Source: Paralvinella palmiformis
Lineage: Eukaryota; Annelida; Polychaeta; Terebellida; Alvinellidae
Assembly: GCA_025642065.1 (NCBI GenBank)
Contig: JAODUP010001308.1
Location: forward strand, 1-64,000
Direction of reading: 5' to 3'
Length of the DNA stretch: 64,000 bases
The notes beneath the pieces are model-generated. The model saw only the letters and a list, made by a program, of their open reading frames with translations. It did not search any database and was not told where the DNA came from. Shown here piece after piece: positions 1 through 11,429 of this stretch (position 1 is the stretch's first letter; each line of letters starts with the position of its first letter). The position numbers were made by a program, and so were the translations under genes.

Positions 1-1160
1 GTATGCTTATGAGGTATTTGATCCTCCAGCAAATATCACAAGGCATATTATGCTGGGGTTAAGATGTTCCTTTTCTGTGCGTGGAGACGTATGTTTCCAG
101 GTCCATGCGTTCTAAGAAAAGTTGATCTAGAGCTGTATATTCCGTGCACTATTTGCGTCTTTGGGGGGGTTTGTTTTGGCCTGGTTATCAGCATTTAAAT
201 GACTGTAGCAGACACAGTACGCTCTTAAAGCATGTATCCTGACTCAGGAATAGAACACTGCATCGCATCTCGAGGGGGGATTGGACACAGCTCGTTGGTT
301 GGTGTGTTTTATATAACAAGTATAATAATTCACCTTAGTTGTTTGTGGGAAAGAATTATCTTTCCGGGTCCAGTTATGTCCAGTCTGTACTATGACATTA
401 AAGGGCAAATTTTTAGTCTCCTTGTCATTAAAAAAACCCCTATATTATAATTATGTTTGTATAGGTTTCTGATTTGAAAATGTTAATAATAGAAGGGCAA
501 TTCCCCCATAACGGTCTGCTAAAGCGCCGATGTAAATTGTTATAATAGTGACGAGTAGGTCATAGTATTTATTGGATTTGTATGTTTATGAGGTATTTGA
601 CCCTCCAGCAAATGTCACAAGGCATATTATGCTGCGGTTGAGAAAGTTCCGTTTTCTATGCGTGGAGACCATATTTCCCGGTCCCTGCATTCAAGAAAAG
701 TTGATCTAGAGCTGTATAATCCATGTACTATTTGCGTCTTTGGAGGCACCCCGTTTAGGTGTCTGGCCTGGTTATCCAGCATTTAAATGACTGTAGCAGG
801 ACAGTACGCTCTTAAAGCATTATAAGTACTCCTGACTCAGGAATAGAAACACTGACGCATCTCGAGCGGTGGCATTGGACACAGTTCGCGCGGTTGGTGT
901 GTTTTACATAACAAGTTTACTTGTATATAAAAATTACCTTGGTTGTATGTGGGAATAGATTTATCTTTCCTAGGTCCAGTTATGTCCAGTTTGTACATGA
1001 CATTCAAGATTAGCTCTAATCTGCTTGTCATAAATAACATTTAAGAACTAAATATTTAGTAGCAAAAATTAGGTCGGGTTTGAAAATGATACATAGTTCA
1101 AACAGTGGGGAACCCATGACGCGCTATTACGGTCTGCTTCAGCGCAGATGTCAGTCTTTT
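1..1160. repeat. Tandem duplication of a ~580 bp unit
   Basis: The first ~580 bases recur, diverged, from 581 onward. Matching blocks in the same order include the opening 'gaggtatttga.cctccagc' (10 and 590), 'aaaagttgatctagagctgt' (117 and 694), 'catttaaatgactgtagca' (191 and 780), 'cctgactcaggaatagaa' (238 and 829) and 'ccagttatgtccagt' (370 and 975). The copies differ by scattered substitutions and small indels. No convincing coding frame spans either copy. It may be the edge of a satellite array, since the window opens inside copy 1, or a two-copy segment of a mobile element. Confidence 0.8.
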
Positions 1161-1534
1161 AATAGAATTAAGATAAACAGTTTTAATAGTAGTCGTTCTG
1201 ACCCTGCCCGTTGTAAAAACTGATCTTTGAAGACAGGACAATTGGGATTGGTTTTATAGTATTGCTTTGAAGAAAGAACAGCTTTTATAAATAGGGCTGC
1301 TTAGATAATTAAGCTAAACATTTCACTACTGCCGTGATCTGACTTGGGTGTTTTACCCCAAACTCCACGGCTGTAGGTGATTGTTTTTTTTTTGCTTGGC
1401 GGCTTAGGGGCTGGGGAACATTACACATGTCTCAGCAAGAAAAATGCCACTCTGGATTCAGTCCCCGAAGAAACGTCCAGAGTTTGAATTAAGGGTTTGA
1501 GATTCTCTGTGCCTTGCCTTTTTTAAAAGCTAAA

Positions 1535-1845
1535 ACACACACACAAACCACACATACACATATACACACACACACATAAAACATATACACACATATACAT
1601 ACACACAACACATACACACATACAACAAAAACACACACAAACATACACACACATACACATACACACACACAAAAACAAAAACACACACACACACATACAC
1701 ACACATACACATACACACACAATACACATAACACACACACAAAACATACACATACACATACACACATACACACATACACACATACACACATACACACACA
1801 CACAATACACATACACAACACACACACACACACACATACACACAC

Positions 1846-1882
<37 letters not shown>

Positions 1883-1925
1883 ACATAACATACACATACA
1901 CATACACACACATACACACACACAC

Positions 1926-1976
<51 letters not shown>

Positions 1977-1992
1977 ACACACACACACACAA
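1535..1992. repeat. Compound (CA)n/(CATA)n/(TA)n/(GA)n microsatellite
   Basis: About 450 bp of interrupted CA and CATACA repeats, passing into (TA)n and (GA)n near 1926-1976 and back to CA. Long open frames here (Cys/Val/Tyr-only peptides on the minus strand) are a by-product of the dinucleotide repeat and are not genes. Confidence 0.95.
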
Positions 1993-2289
1993 ACATATTC
2001 TTTATAGTTTCTTTTCCCCACTTTTCCCATATTTTCTTTGTCTAGTTTGATATTTGATGAAACTCTACACAAGATATAATGTTGTTAAACTTCTATATGA
2101 TTGTAGATGGAAATAAATACATTTATACACAAAACATAAACATTAAACGTGATTATAGAAAAAATTAGAACACCAAATCAACGTACAACCATATGGAAAA
2201 TCTCGAAAGAATACCACTGCTCATCGCCGAACAACAGCAAGTACATTGGAGTCAATGAGAGAGAAAGTCAGTGCAGGTCAGTAAAGTCG

Positions 2290-3960
2290 TAAGTTGCTAG
2301 AGAAAATGTATGATGAAGCGGGTGGGATAGTAGGCCTGCAAAGTTGTAGTCTGGTACCTCGGAACGAGTCTCAGGTGTACAGAATGAAACACAGAAAAAC
2401 CATGGGGGGATCTGCCAGTGAGAAGGACGAGTTGTTTCATCTTATTGACAAAGTCAAACACTATAATGCTGGTGGTATGCCATTCATCAGAGCATTTGAA
2501 CATGATGAAAATATTTTAGTCTTAGTGTGCTATGATTGGCAACTATAACTGTGGCGAGTTTTATGTAACACCAAGCACATACAGGGATCTCAGGTTCATA
2601 CATTCCAGAACACAGAAGGCACCAACCAGACTTGGCCCAGTGTTGATACACACGTCAAAAAGCAAAAAATGATTTCCGGTACATGGCTACTACCATGATC
2701 AGGCTAAGGCCATCCCTAAGAAACATCCTATTGATAGGAAGTGACATAGATCGAGCACCCTCCGCTTTCTTGGAACATATGCCACTTGCTGTGCAGTTAT
2801 TATGAAAGAAACATGTAGAGGACGATATTACCAGAAGAATGCAGGAGTTTGGAGTTGGAAAGAAGAGCAAGGAAATCTTGCGCGATATATTTGGAGACAG
2901 GAGCACCAAAGGCATGATCGACTTCTCATCATCAGATGAGTTTGACCAGCATGTCAATAATTTAAATGCACCTGGGATCAAGCCGAGAAGGATGTAACAG
3001 GGACAATCTCTCCTAGGTTTTTCAAGAGGTTTTGCAAAACACAAGTTACTTATATCAAGCGGAGTATGATCCTTTCAGTACGCCAAGATGCGGGCCTTGG
3101 CATGGAACATTTCTATAATAATGCATCTGAAGTTATCAATCGCCGCTTGAAGGCACAGTCGCAACAAAAGAAGCAAAACATCCCCGATTTCATTGATAAC
3201 GACATCAAACAATTCTTGCAGGAAGAGGAGCGCATGTGTGAGCGTTCATTAATCGGTAAAGGGCCATGGCACTCGAGAAAGATTACAGTCATCTTAATGT
3301 TGATGAACAGACATGGTGTTAACTACGAGAGGAGCGGGAAATCCATATCAAGAGGCTGAAGGCATCTGGTGCCATAACTTGCAAATGCAAGATGTTTGAA
3401 AATCGGTCTCTTTGCACCCACACCATGGCAGTAGCAGATCAAGAGAATGTATTACCCAAGCTTCTTGTCTGGTATACAAACGTGAGAAAAGGATCCAACC
3501 TTACGCAACTGGTCAGAAATTCGGTTCCTGCCAATTCTGGCTAGAAACCAGGTTCACGACAAAAAGGGGGGGGGGAGAACTAGCCGAGGCAGGTGATATC
3601 TAACCCACAATCTGTTGAGAAACCGCCATTTAGACTGAAATGGTGGGATACTGCTCGAGCATACTTGTGCTATGGCTGCAACAAAGCACTACGGTCGTGA
3701 CAAGATGTTCCACCGGCACCATTTAATGTTGTAGTTTGCAGTAACGAATATAGACCTGATGTCAACAAGAAAACTGGCCAATTAGAAATGACACTCAAGA
3801 AGACAGTTTGTCATTTTCACTTACGACACAAGTGTCTTCTAGAGAAGCATCCAGATTTTAATGCAGTTTTGATTGTCATCACAGAGTTGGACAAAGCGAA
3901 GATCACTAAAGCTCATAAACAACAATTTCTACGTGAATTTGGGATGGCTGTTGGGGAGTA
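2290..3960 (+). pseudogene. Decayed SWIM-zinc-finger (MULE-type) transposase
   Basis: No intact frame exists, but fragments in different frames follow one another as in one protein. An N-terminal piece lies at 2294-2548 (ends VLVCYDWQL). A middle piece around 2690-2990 holds a 'GSDIDRA' stretch, 'EILRDIFGDRSTKGMIDFSS' and 'DEFDQHVNNLNAPG'. A piece at 3066-3300 holds 'NNASEVINRRLKAQ'. A SWIM finger at about 3375-3445 reads CKCKMFENRSLCTHTMAVAD, matching CxC-x(n)-CxH. A C-terminal piece at about 3620-3960 ends MAVGE followed by a stop. The order (transposase-like core, then SWIM finger) fits MuDR/MULE-related proteins that are dispersed in marine invertebrate genomes. Frameshifts and stops between pieces show it is dead. 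Terminal inverted repeats were not identified. The family call comes from motif layout only. Confidence 0.6.
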
Positions 3961-5250
3961 ATTAAACTCTCCCATTTGTGATAGCACAACTTTGCTGGTG
4001 TATTGAAGTTTTCGTAACATAATCTGAAAAATGAATTAAATAATTTTAGTCCATTCTGGCCGAGAGTACAGTTAAGGTACAGTTTTGTTCAATTTTCGTG
4101 TTAATGTTTTTTTCGGTGATACCTGTATGCTCTGGTAGCGACTTGATATTACACTGATATAGTTAGCAAATATATTTTTCAACAATATTACTGATTAAAA
4201 AGACTTTGTAATTCCATTTTGCTGATTGTCTCGTGCATTAAAATAAATTTTGAAAAGAATTCTTTGTCTTAGTATTTTCGTATCATGGAAAATTACAGGA
4301 AGGCCAACTGATCTTAACTTCGTACACAAGTCTCCAATACGAATTGAGATTAGTATCTTAAAATATAATAAAACCTACTATTTATTCATAATTGGCCTAA
4401 AATGTTGTTGATTCACTATATTTAACGATATATGGTGTGTGTTTTGTGCCGCTGTTTCTTGATACTTCTTCAGCTTGAAAACAACGTAATTTAAAATCAT
4501 TTGTATACTCATTAAGATACGAATATTCGAGCCTATGACGTCAGAGAATAGGGAATCCCGTGCAGCTTCTTTTGAATTTGTTTACATTCAAGCTAAGCCA
4601 CGGCTCTTTGGCTTAGGTTTCTTGTTTGATTATACCTCATATATCTCTATGATACCCCATATATAGTTATTACTGCGAGATATAGTACGAACATATTGTA
4701 CTTGCATAAGCTCCCGTATGAGGTATATTTATCATGACAATTATAATGCCTCAATACTCATTTTTCGTGCATTTTCGTCCTCCATCACCCGGTTCAGTAT
4801 ACTACCATCCAGTATTAGCCAGAGAGTAAAAGTATATGTTTACCAATTCTTCACTGAACGTATCCTATATAGAGTGGCGCTGAAGATGGTATTCATAACT
4901 AATGACCTTTGACTTTGTTAAAATACACGATTTATATGGAGCTTGAAGAAACATTATAACATTGCCAAATAAAGCTAAAGATAATAGTCATAAGATGACG
5001 TCAGAGCCGTGGAATTATAAACTAGAGGAAGACGTGTTTTATTATTTAAATACGCATATTTTATTATTTTAGATACACACAGTTAAAATGGTTTTTAGAC
5101 GTTTAAATGTAATTCTCGGAATTCACGTAGACTCTCTACGTAATTTTCTAAGCGTGTGCGGTTAAGTATTTAATTCACATGTAATATATAAAAAGTTAAA
5201 TGTTGTTGTTTTACGGCTACTTTTATACACATGGTACGCTAAATGAGCCA
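3961..5250. other. AT-rich intergenic stretch, no gene seen
   Basis: No splice-supported or long coding frame was found. It holds two perfect TGACGTCA octamers (4536-4543 and 4996-5003), the palindromic CRE core. Both are followed by GAG or GAGCC, and 'CCACGGCTC' near 4598 is the complement of the sequence following the second one. No transcription unit is visible nearby, so regulatory function is not claimed. Confidence 0.5.
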
Positions 5251-5376
5251 AGGTAGCTCCGAAGGTAATGAGGTGACACGAAAGATGAAACACCCTTCAG
5301 ACTTGGTCCGGGAGTCAAACTCCCGATCCAGAGGTCTGTGACCAACCGCGCTATCAGCTTCGGCCACGGAATCGCC
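5250..5376 (-). mobile_element. tRNA-derived SINE head
   Basis: On the minus strand the sequence opens TCCGTGGCCGAAGCTGATAG, an A-box-like TGGC..AGC..AG, followed about 30 bases on by a B-box-like GGGAGTTTGACTCCC. This is the split RNA polymerase III promoter layout of a tRNA. The 3' part ('gggtgtttcatctttcgtgt' on the minus strand) is not tRNA and resembles a block at 61668-61740, so this is a dispersed SINE and not a tRNA gene. The acceptor stem does not close. Confidence 0.6.
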
Positions 5377-5626
5377 CTCATGTAATATATATAAACCTGT
5401 ATTTTAAAATGATATTTGAAGATATTATTTTAAACTCGTACGCCTGTTTTACAAGTAAATTCCTATACCTGATCAGAGGTTTTGAGCCGAAGTAATTCCG
5501 GGACACTTTTGGTTTTAAGCAAACGTCGGCAAGACGGACACGTGCTAGTTCAATGATATTGTCGTTGTGACGTACAATATGTAAATTCAGCGAAAGCTTA
5601 GTTTTAATACATTTCTTTGAATCATT

Positions 5627-5680
5627 AATTTTGAATTTATGAATAATTAATTATTACGGACATTAATTATTCATAAATTC

Positions 5681-5686
<6 letters not shown>
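5627..5686. repeat. Perfect 25 bp inverted repeat with 10 base loop
   Basis: The arm 5627-5651 is exactly complementary to 5662-5686, with the loop at 5652-5661. The right arm runs directly into an (AT)n tract. It could form a cruciform or hairpin. No gene boundary is near enough to call it a terminator. Confidence 0.9.

Positions 5687-5722
<36 letters not shown>
5684..5722. repeat. (AT)n microsatellite
   Basis: An uninterrupted run of about 18 AT units abuts the inverted repeat on its left and precedes the TCTCARYG minisatellite on its right. Confidence 0.95.
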
Positions 5723-5724
<2 letters not shown>

Positions 5725-5743
5725 TGCACTCTGATGTGGTAGT

Positions 5744-5959
5744 GTCTCAACGTCTCAGTGTCTCAATGTCTCAGTGTCTCAATGTCTCAGTGTCTCAATG
5801 TCTCAGTGCCTCAACGTCTCGGTGTCTCAATGTCTCAGTGTCTCAATGTCTCAGTGCCTCAATGTCTCAGTGTCTCAATGTCTCAATGTCTCAGTGCCTC
5901 AACGTCTCAGTGTCTCAGTGCCTCAATGTCTCATTGTCTCAGTGTCTCAATGTCTCAGC
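5744..5959. repeat. 8 bp minisatellite (TCTCARYG)n
   Basis: About 27 copies of the octamer TCTCAGTG/TCTCAATG with occasional CCTCAATG and TCTCAACG variants. G-type and A-type units often alternate, giving a 16 bp higher-order period. Eight bases do not divide by three, so the repeat reads as an 8-residue peptide repeat in every forward frame. The resulting open frames (for example 5758-6309) are not by themselves evidence of a gene. Confidence 0.95.
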
Positions 5960-5999
5960 GTTTAGAAGACATCGATTTGAGAAAGAAAAGAACAGCAGC

Positions 6000-6256
6000 A
6001 AGAACAAGTAAGCCTATCACAGCAAGGACAAGTAAGCCTATCACAGCAAGGACAAGTAAGCCTATCACAGCAAGGACAAGTAAGCCTATCACAGCAAGGA
6101 CAAGTAAGCCTATCACAGCAAGGACAAGTAAGCCTATCACAGCAAGGACAAGTAAGCCTATCACAGCAAGGACAAGTAAGCCTATCACAGCAAGGACAAG
6201 TAAGCCTATCACAGCAAGGACAATCAAGCCTATCACAGCAAGGACAATCAAGCCTA
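6000..6256. repeat. 24 bp minisatellite, ~10.5 copies
   Basis: The unit is acaagtaagcctatcacagc followed by aagg. Most copies are identical. The last two on the right carry 'atcaagcc' in place of 'agtaagcc'. Read forward it gives the 8-residue repeat TSKPITAR, and in reverse the hydrophobic repeat LLVLAVIG. The near identity of copies suggests recent expansion or gene conversion. It is separated from the octamer array by only ~40 bp. Confidence 0.95.
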
Positions 6257-6794
6257 TCTCTGGTATTTTGGTTCAGTTCCTAAAATCCCACATTATCGCC
6301 GATGTATAACATTACGTAAATGTTGTAATATCCACTAGTTTTAATTATATCAGTATAGTATTATATTGTGGCACAGCTACTACTACTCTTTTGTATATAA
6401 TGATATCACCCTATTGTGGTGCCACCTACCGATTTGTTGTCTATTGTTAGCCTAATAAAGCCATGCGTTCTCAACTGTCGTTATCACTTATTAATTGTTC
6501 TACTGAGTAAAACATATTGAAACAGTAAATAAACATATCTAACAGTCACTGGATATAGCTTCATCTTGTCTATTTCAATGGATCCATCAGTGGCAACACT
6601 AAATGGTTGGTCTTGCATTTAACTGGCAAGGTAATTTGAATCATCACTGACTATAACATCTCCACAAGAATATTTTTTGTGCAACCACTCGCTGCCATAT
6701 TGTTTCGCTATCTCTGTATCAGGAAACATTGTACGAAAGAGAGTTTGTTTGTTTTGGCGTCTCAGGGAAGCAGTACGGAAAGATGGAGCCGAAA

Positions 6795-7030
6795 TACCTT
6801 TAGGGTGGTCACTGCCAGTGTTTTACGTCTTTAGGGGGTCTTTAACGTCCCCCTTTATTTTTAATAATTCAGTGGAGACGGCAGCGCCATTTAACGTGGT
6901 CAACCACCCACGATGTTGTGAGCCGAGAAATTAATCTCTGGAAAAATTTCGACCTCTTGCTGGGATCGAACCTGTGACCCTTGACACCAAGTGCCGGGTG
7001 CTTAACCGCTAGGCCACCGGAACTCACTAC
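6795..7030 (-). mobile_element. tRNA-derived SINE (~235 bp)
   Basis: On the minus strand it starts near 7027 with TTCCGGTGGCCTAGCGGTTA (A box) and has a good B box, GGTTCGATCCC, at about 6963-6973, then a non-tRNA body. The body holds 'gtggttgaccacgtta' and ends in 'aagacgtaaaacactggcag'. The tRNA-like head is about 70 bases with both internal promoter boxes at normal spacing, but the 3' half continues as SINE body, so it is not a tRNA gene. No clear target duplication was identified. Confidence 0.75.
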
Positions 7031-7525
7031 GAAAGAGAGGATCTCCTGCATATGTAAAATCTATTGCCCCCACAAAATTCTAGGCCCTTCTGGGGAAAAA
7101 ATGCACCATTGCGATTCCCTGGCACAGCAAAGGCTTTCAAGCCACGTGGTCTATAACTGCCGTGTGGTAAAGTACCGCTAAGACAGCGACATAACTGCAC
7201 CGTATGGAAGTATTACGGGAAAGGGCAGATTTATCGTAGTTTTCAGAGTACGAGCATAATGGCGTAATTATTCCACAGAAATCGTAATGGCTGGCAGCTA
7301 TGCATTCGCCGTGATGTACCTAACCTAACATAGAACGTAATCCATGATGATATACTAGATTTAACATCATAAATAAATTATAAATGGAAAATGAATTTTG
7401 CGGTGTTGATGAGTTTGCGCGCTGATCAACGACACAACCTACGTCACTTCCGAAGATAATTAATTACATTGATAACACATGTAGCTACCGGCGTGTAGCG
7501 ATAACCTGCTGAAGATGTGTGTGCT

Positions 7526-7551
7526 TGTGTGTGTGTGTGTGTGTGTGTGTG
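7526..7551. repeat. (GT)n microsatellite
   Basis: About 13 GT units within a slightly longer GT-rich run starting near 7516. Confidence 0.9.
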
Positions 7552-8340
7552 CTATGGCTGAGGTGTGTAGATAGACTAGTGGTAGCCTCGAAGACACCAA
7601 TAAATACAGTGTTCAACTCGAAAGGAAATGGCCCAATAAGGGGCATTAAAAAAAGATTTCGAGAGTATTCAAGAGTATATTAGTTATTTGTATGCATAAC
7701 ATATACATGTGATCACATAGAGCGTTACGTTTTTCTGTTTCATAAAACATAGATTTTTGTCTGTTATTTTTTTGTCACAATAATATATTTCATTATATTT
7801 TGGAAAGTATATGTGTTTAAATATGTGGATTTAATATAGTTGTACTCAATGAATATTCCATGTTGCTAGAGGCAGCTAAGAGGTCTTCAATGAAAGAAGT
7901 TGTCATTAATAAGTAGCTAAAACCTGCGAGCGACTGTTAAAGTGGACGCCAAATTAGGCGACTGGAGAAAAAGGCAGGAATGCAATATTTTCATTCGTAG
8001 TACACGTACCTATGTTAAGTGCATGCTACCGTAATATAACTTAATTGAAGAAATAAGTAACATAATTATCAAAACTCATTAAAAGTCATTAAAAGTTAAC
8101 TTTGTCACGTGTACACTAGAACTCGATACTAATCTAATGCACCAGGAAAAAACTAATTATTGTATGGGAAAAATTCAGCCTTTCTGTTTTAAATCATATT
8201 TTCAGAAAAAAATATCGAACAAGGCGGAGAGATGAGATGTTAGCTTCAGACTCTGATTTTGACATCTGAAAATGTATTTTTAATGAAAAATAAACCTTTT
8301 AAAAATCGAACCTGTTATTTGTATGTATTTGTAAGTACCT
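7552..8340. other. Intergenic, no gene or repeat recognised
   Basis: AT-rich sequence without a convincing coding frame, splice-site pair or recognisable repeat. Confidence 0.5.
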
Positions 8341-8349
8341 TTACTGGGA

Positions 8350-8550
8350 GGGCCAACATTGCCCTGTCCGCTCATACGGTGCTGTTGGTCCACCGTTGGA
8401 CCGACCGATTGGCTTGCGACATTGAGCTAACGTTGGACCGACGTTGGACCGACCGTTTGTCGTCGTTGGGCCAACGTTGGGCCGCTGGACTAAATTACGT
8501 CGGACCAACGGCTGATGTCGCCGGTGGGCCGACGGTGTGATAGACGGCGG
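8350..8550. repeat. GC-rich ACGTTGG-motif repeat
   Basis: A 200 bp island, far richer in GC than its surroundings, is built from overlapping variants of GTTGGACCGACGTTGGACC and GTTGGGCCAACGTTGGGCC. GGTCCAAC/GTTGGACC half-palindromes recur in both orientations. It is probably a dispersed invertebrate repeat. Terminal structures were not defined. Open frames on both strands follow from the absence of AT-rich stop codons. Confidence 0.7.
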
Positions 8551-9209
8551 TCCGCAACAACGTGCTATATGTGTATTGACTTTAAAGCTAGTAATGTTAA
8601 AAGAATTACACGAGTTATACAATTTTAAAGAAAAATGTTAAATCTATTAAGTTAACGGAGGTCATGATTTCTCCTGATCTGGTAGCACTAATAAGCAAAT
8701 TTTGACAACAAAGAAGGCAAGGGGATGAAGAAGCCAGTAATTAGGGTGTCAAATAAAGAATATATTTAATCGTGGTGTGAGTGTTGAATATTTTACAAAG
8801 TTAAGACATTTATCTCGAAGCTTAGAGAACATGATAAATCTAGGTAAATAATTCGCAGGAAAAAAGCCACAGGAAAAAAAGCCACAGGAAAAAAAGAAAC
8901 AGGACAATGTTAGTATTGTTTCTGCGTCTTTCTATTTTGTTTGATTAGCTTATTGTGCTAAAGAAATTGAACTTTTTCACATACGTGTAATGCCATCATA
9001 TATACGTCAATATGTACAAGTCATATAATATGATATATTGTTAGTTAATAACTAATTTAAAGTATTTAGCTTTATTACTTTGATGCTGGGATGCATTTAT
9101 AGAAGTCCCCCAAGCTCACTGCCAAATAATTCAAAACTCTGTGATCTTCTCCAGATGACTCCAAATGACTCTGGCTACTCGCATATTTTAATTACCCCGA
9201 AATTGACTG

Positions 9210-10800
9210 AACTACATGGTCTACCTCCAAGCAAGTAGACCACAACAGTCAGAAGTTTCTTAACATATCCAGAGATCTATACCTTTTCAACAGGTATCCG
9301 AACCAACACGGGTCAGGCATGGTCAGAAAGAAAACTTGCTGGACCTCATCCTGACAAGTGATGATCAGATGGTACAGGGCATAAAGTACTTACCTGGACT
9401 GGGTATCAGTGACCATTTGTGCCTACTGATGGATATCCATGTGTACACACAAATTGAAATGGACAAGAAACCCAGACTACGTTACCACAAAGGCAGATAC
9501 AAGGAGATGACCATCCACCTAGCAGCACAGAACTGGGCGGAACTAGGCCAAATGAAAGTAAAGGAATCTTTATCATTTTTGTGAATATATTAGAATACGC
9601 CATCCATAAGTTTATACCAACCTGCAAACCATCATATGACAGAAGGAAGAAACTATGGATGAACCGGGAAGCTCTACCTATGCACACGAAGAAGCGCAAA
9701 GCCTGGAAACAATATAAATCAAGAAAGAGTGATGCTGACCAGACCAGAATGTGCCAAGTGAAGAATGAGCTGTCCAAACTCACACGTCAACTATGTAAAG
9801 AATTTGAGAAAGATCTGACCCAAAACGTGAAGTCTGACCCTAAAGCTTCTTGGAAATACTGCAACTCCAAATTAAAGAACAAACCTAGGATTAGTGACAT
9901 CAAGGCTAATGACGGTACAAAAACTCAATGTGATTTTGTAAAGGCTGATATCCTGAACACCTATTTTGCAAGTCTATTCACGCGTTAGAATATGGAAGAT
10001 ATGCCATAACTAAAAACTAAGTACCGTGGACCTCCTCTCTGTGACATAACAGCAGAGTTGGTACAGAAAAAGCTGACCATGCCTAACCCCAATAAAGCAT
10101 CTGGACCCGACAAAATTCACCCAGGAATCCTGAAGGAGACGGCTGATGTCATTTTATCATCCCTAAGTATCATCTTCCATAAATCACTTAGTGAGGGGCG
10201 ACTTCCCACCGCCTGGAAATTGGAAACAATACGCCAGTACATAAGAAATATTATTTGGCATTCACACTATCAGATAGGTAAATTGGCAGTGGAAAAGGTT
10301 CAATGTCGAGCAACAAAGTTAGTCCCACACCTGAAGCATCTGTTTTATGAACACGGCTATAGTTGCCCTAAGGCTCCCATTACTCTTGTTTAGAAGACGG
10401 CAAGGGGAAAATGATATAGGTGTACAAGATTATGAATGGGATGGACAGACTTGAACCAAGAGCGTTCTTCAGCGGAGCACTCAATGAACGAACCAGAGGT
10501 CATAGTGGGAGGTTATTCGTGGGGCGCTGTCGACTCGAAATAAGGAAAAATTCATTCAGCCAGTGAATGGTTCAGGACTGGAACTCATTATCAGATCATG
10601 TTCTCCCAGTCCCTGCCCTAATTTCTTTTACGTCTAGACTCGACAAGTACCGGAAAGATGACATGTACACGACGCCATAGACTATATAGCAAGAAACTAC
10701 AAAATTAGTCAAGACCGGAATACCCGACAGGCAATAGCCTGTTATTCCTTACTCTGGTATCCTGGTATTTAATTATTTATGGTACTTAAATAAATTGTGA
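9210..10800 (+). mobile_element. Broken LINE (Jockey/CR1-like non-LTR retrotransposon)
   Basis: Pieces appear in the order of a LINE ORF2. The end of an APE-type endonuclease lies at about 9303-9460 (PTRVRHGQKENLLDLILTSD, then GLGISDH with the conserved SDH). The linker at 9581-9988 has the usual KKLWMN, KAWKQY, NELSKL and PKASWKY...LNTYFASLFT pattern. The start of the reverse transcriptase lies at 10085-10220 (NKASGPDKIHPGILKE). The frame then jumps directly to the C-terminal thumb-like region (EKVQCRATKLVPHLKHL near 10290). The palm with the YxDD catalytic motif is missing, so the copy is internally deleted as well as 5'-truncated and frameshifted. An AT-rich tail ends near 10800. It is inactive. 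The clade is judged from remembered motif style. Confidence 0.8.
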
Positions 10801-11429
10801 CAGACTTGAATATTTAGGTTTGATTAGAGTCTACCTGACTTTCTTTTCTAGACAAAATTCAAATTGTGACTTTTTTCATGAGACCTTTTTGCCGGCCGAC
10901 ATAAATTAATTGTGCTAATTGTGACTTTTTTCTGTGACTTTATTACCAGCCACAAACATGACAGTGTTAGACGATGCTCTATCAGACCAAACGCTGTAAA
11001 TGGAGGAAATAAGAAGATTGCATCCCTGGATTCTCCATTAAGAATCTGAACTAGCAATGTCCCTGTGACCTGTTTCTGTAATACTTTTAGGCGATGCAAC
11101 GCAGACATGTTTTACGAAATGCACCTTGTAGAGCGGCACACATGTTGTTGATAACAATATTCATGTCAAGTTTTTGTTGTGCTTGTTTTAATGATGTGTA
11201 TTACGTTGATTCTTTGTAAAACAAAAGCTTACACCTTAGATGTTGTCTAGTGACCAAGAAACGTCTGTCGTAATATTGCTAATAATTATGGTATATTTGA
11301 GTTCATGTAACTTGTAAGTGGATACCAATCTTTGAATCTAGGCCAATGAATTAATTTGTTTAACTTGAGCCGTAACGTAGGCGTAGCCTCTAGGCTAGTC
11401 TATTACTATTAGTACTATATACAGTATAT
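10801..11429. other. Intergenic, nothing coding recognised
   Basis: A short local direct repeat, 'aattgtgacttttttc(a/t)', occurs near 10862 and 10917. No gene evidence was seen. Confidence 0.45.

Noticed and set aside
1489..2072. Three long minus-strand open frames of Cys/Val/Tyr
   Set aside because: They arise from CA/CATA dinucleotide repeats lacking stop codons and have no gene features.
4536..5003. CRE octamers as a promoter
   Set aside because: There are two perfect TGACGTCA sites but no transcript, first exon or CpG context near them.
5955..6251. Minus-strand 98-codon hydrophobic repeat protein (LLVLAVIG)n
   Set aside because: It is only the reverse reading of the 24 bp minisatellite; no promoter, splice or family evidence.
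5758..6309. Plus-strand 183-codon frame through both minisatellites
   Set aside because: Periods of 8 and 24 bp keep frames open by chance, and no sequence outside the repeats looks coding.
6960..7027. Functional tRNA gene on the minus strand
   Set aside because: A and B boxes are present, but the acceptor stem does not pair and SINE body follows.
9406..9783. Minus-strand 125-codon frame inside the LINE
   Set aside because: It is a shadow of the plus-strand ORF2 fragments, which match LINE motifs.
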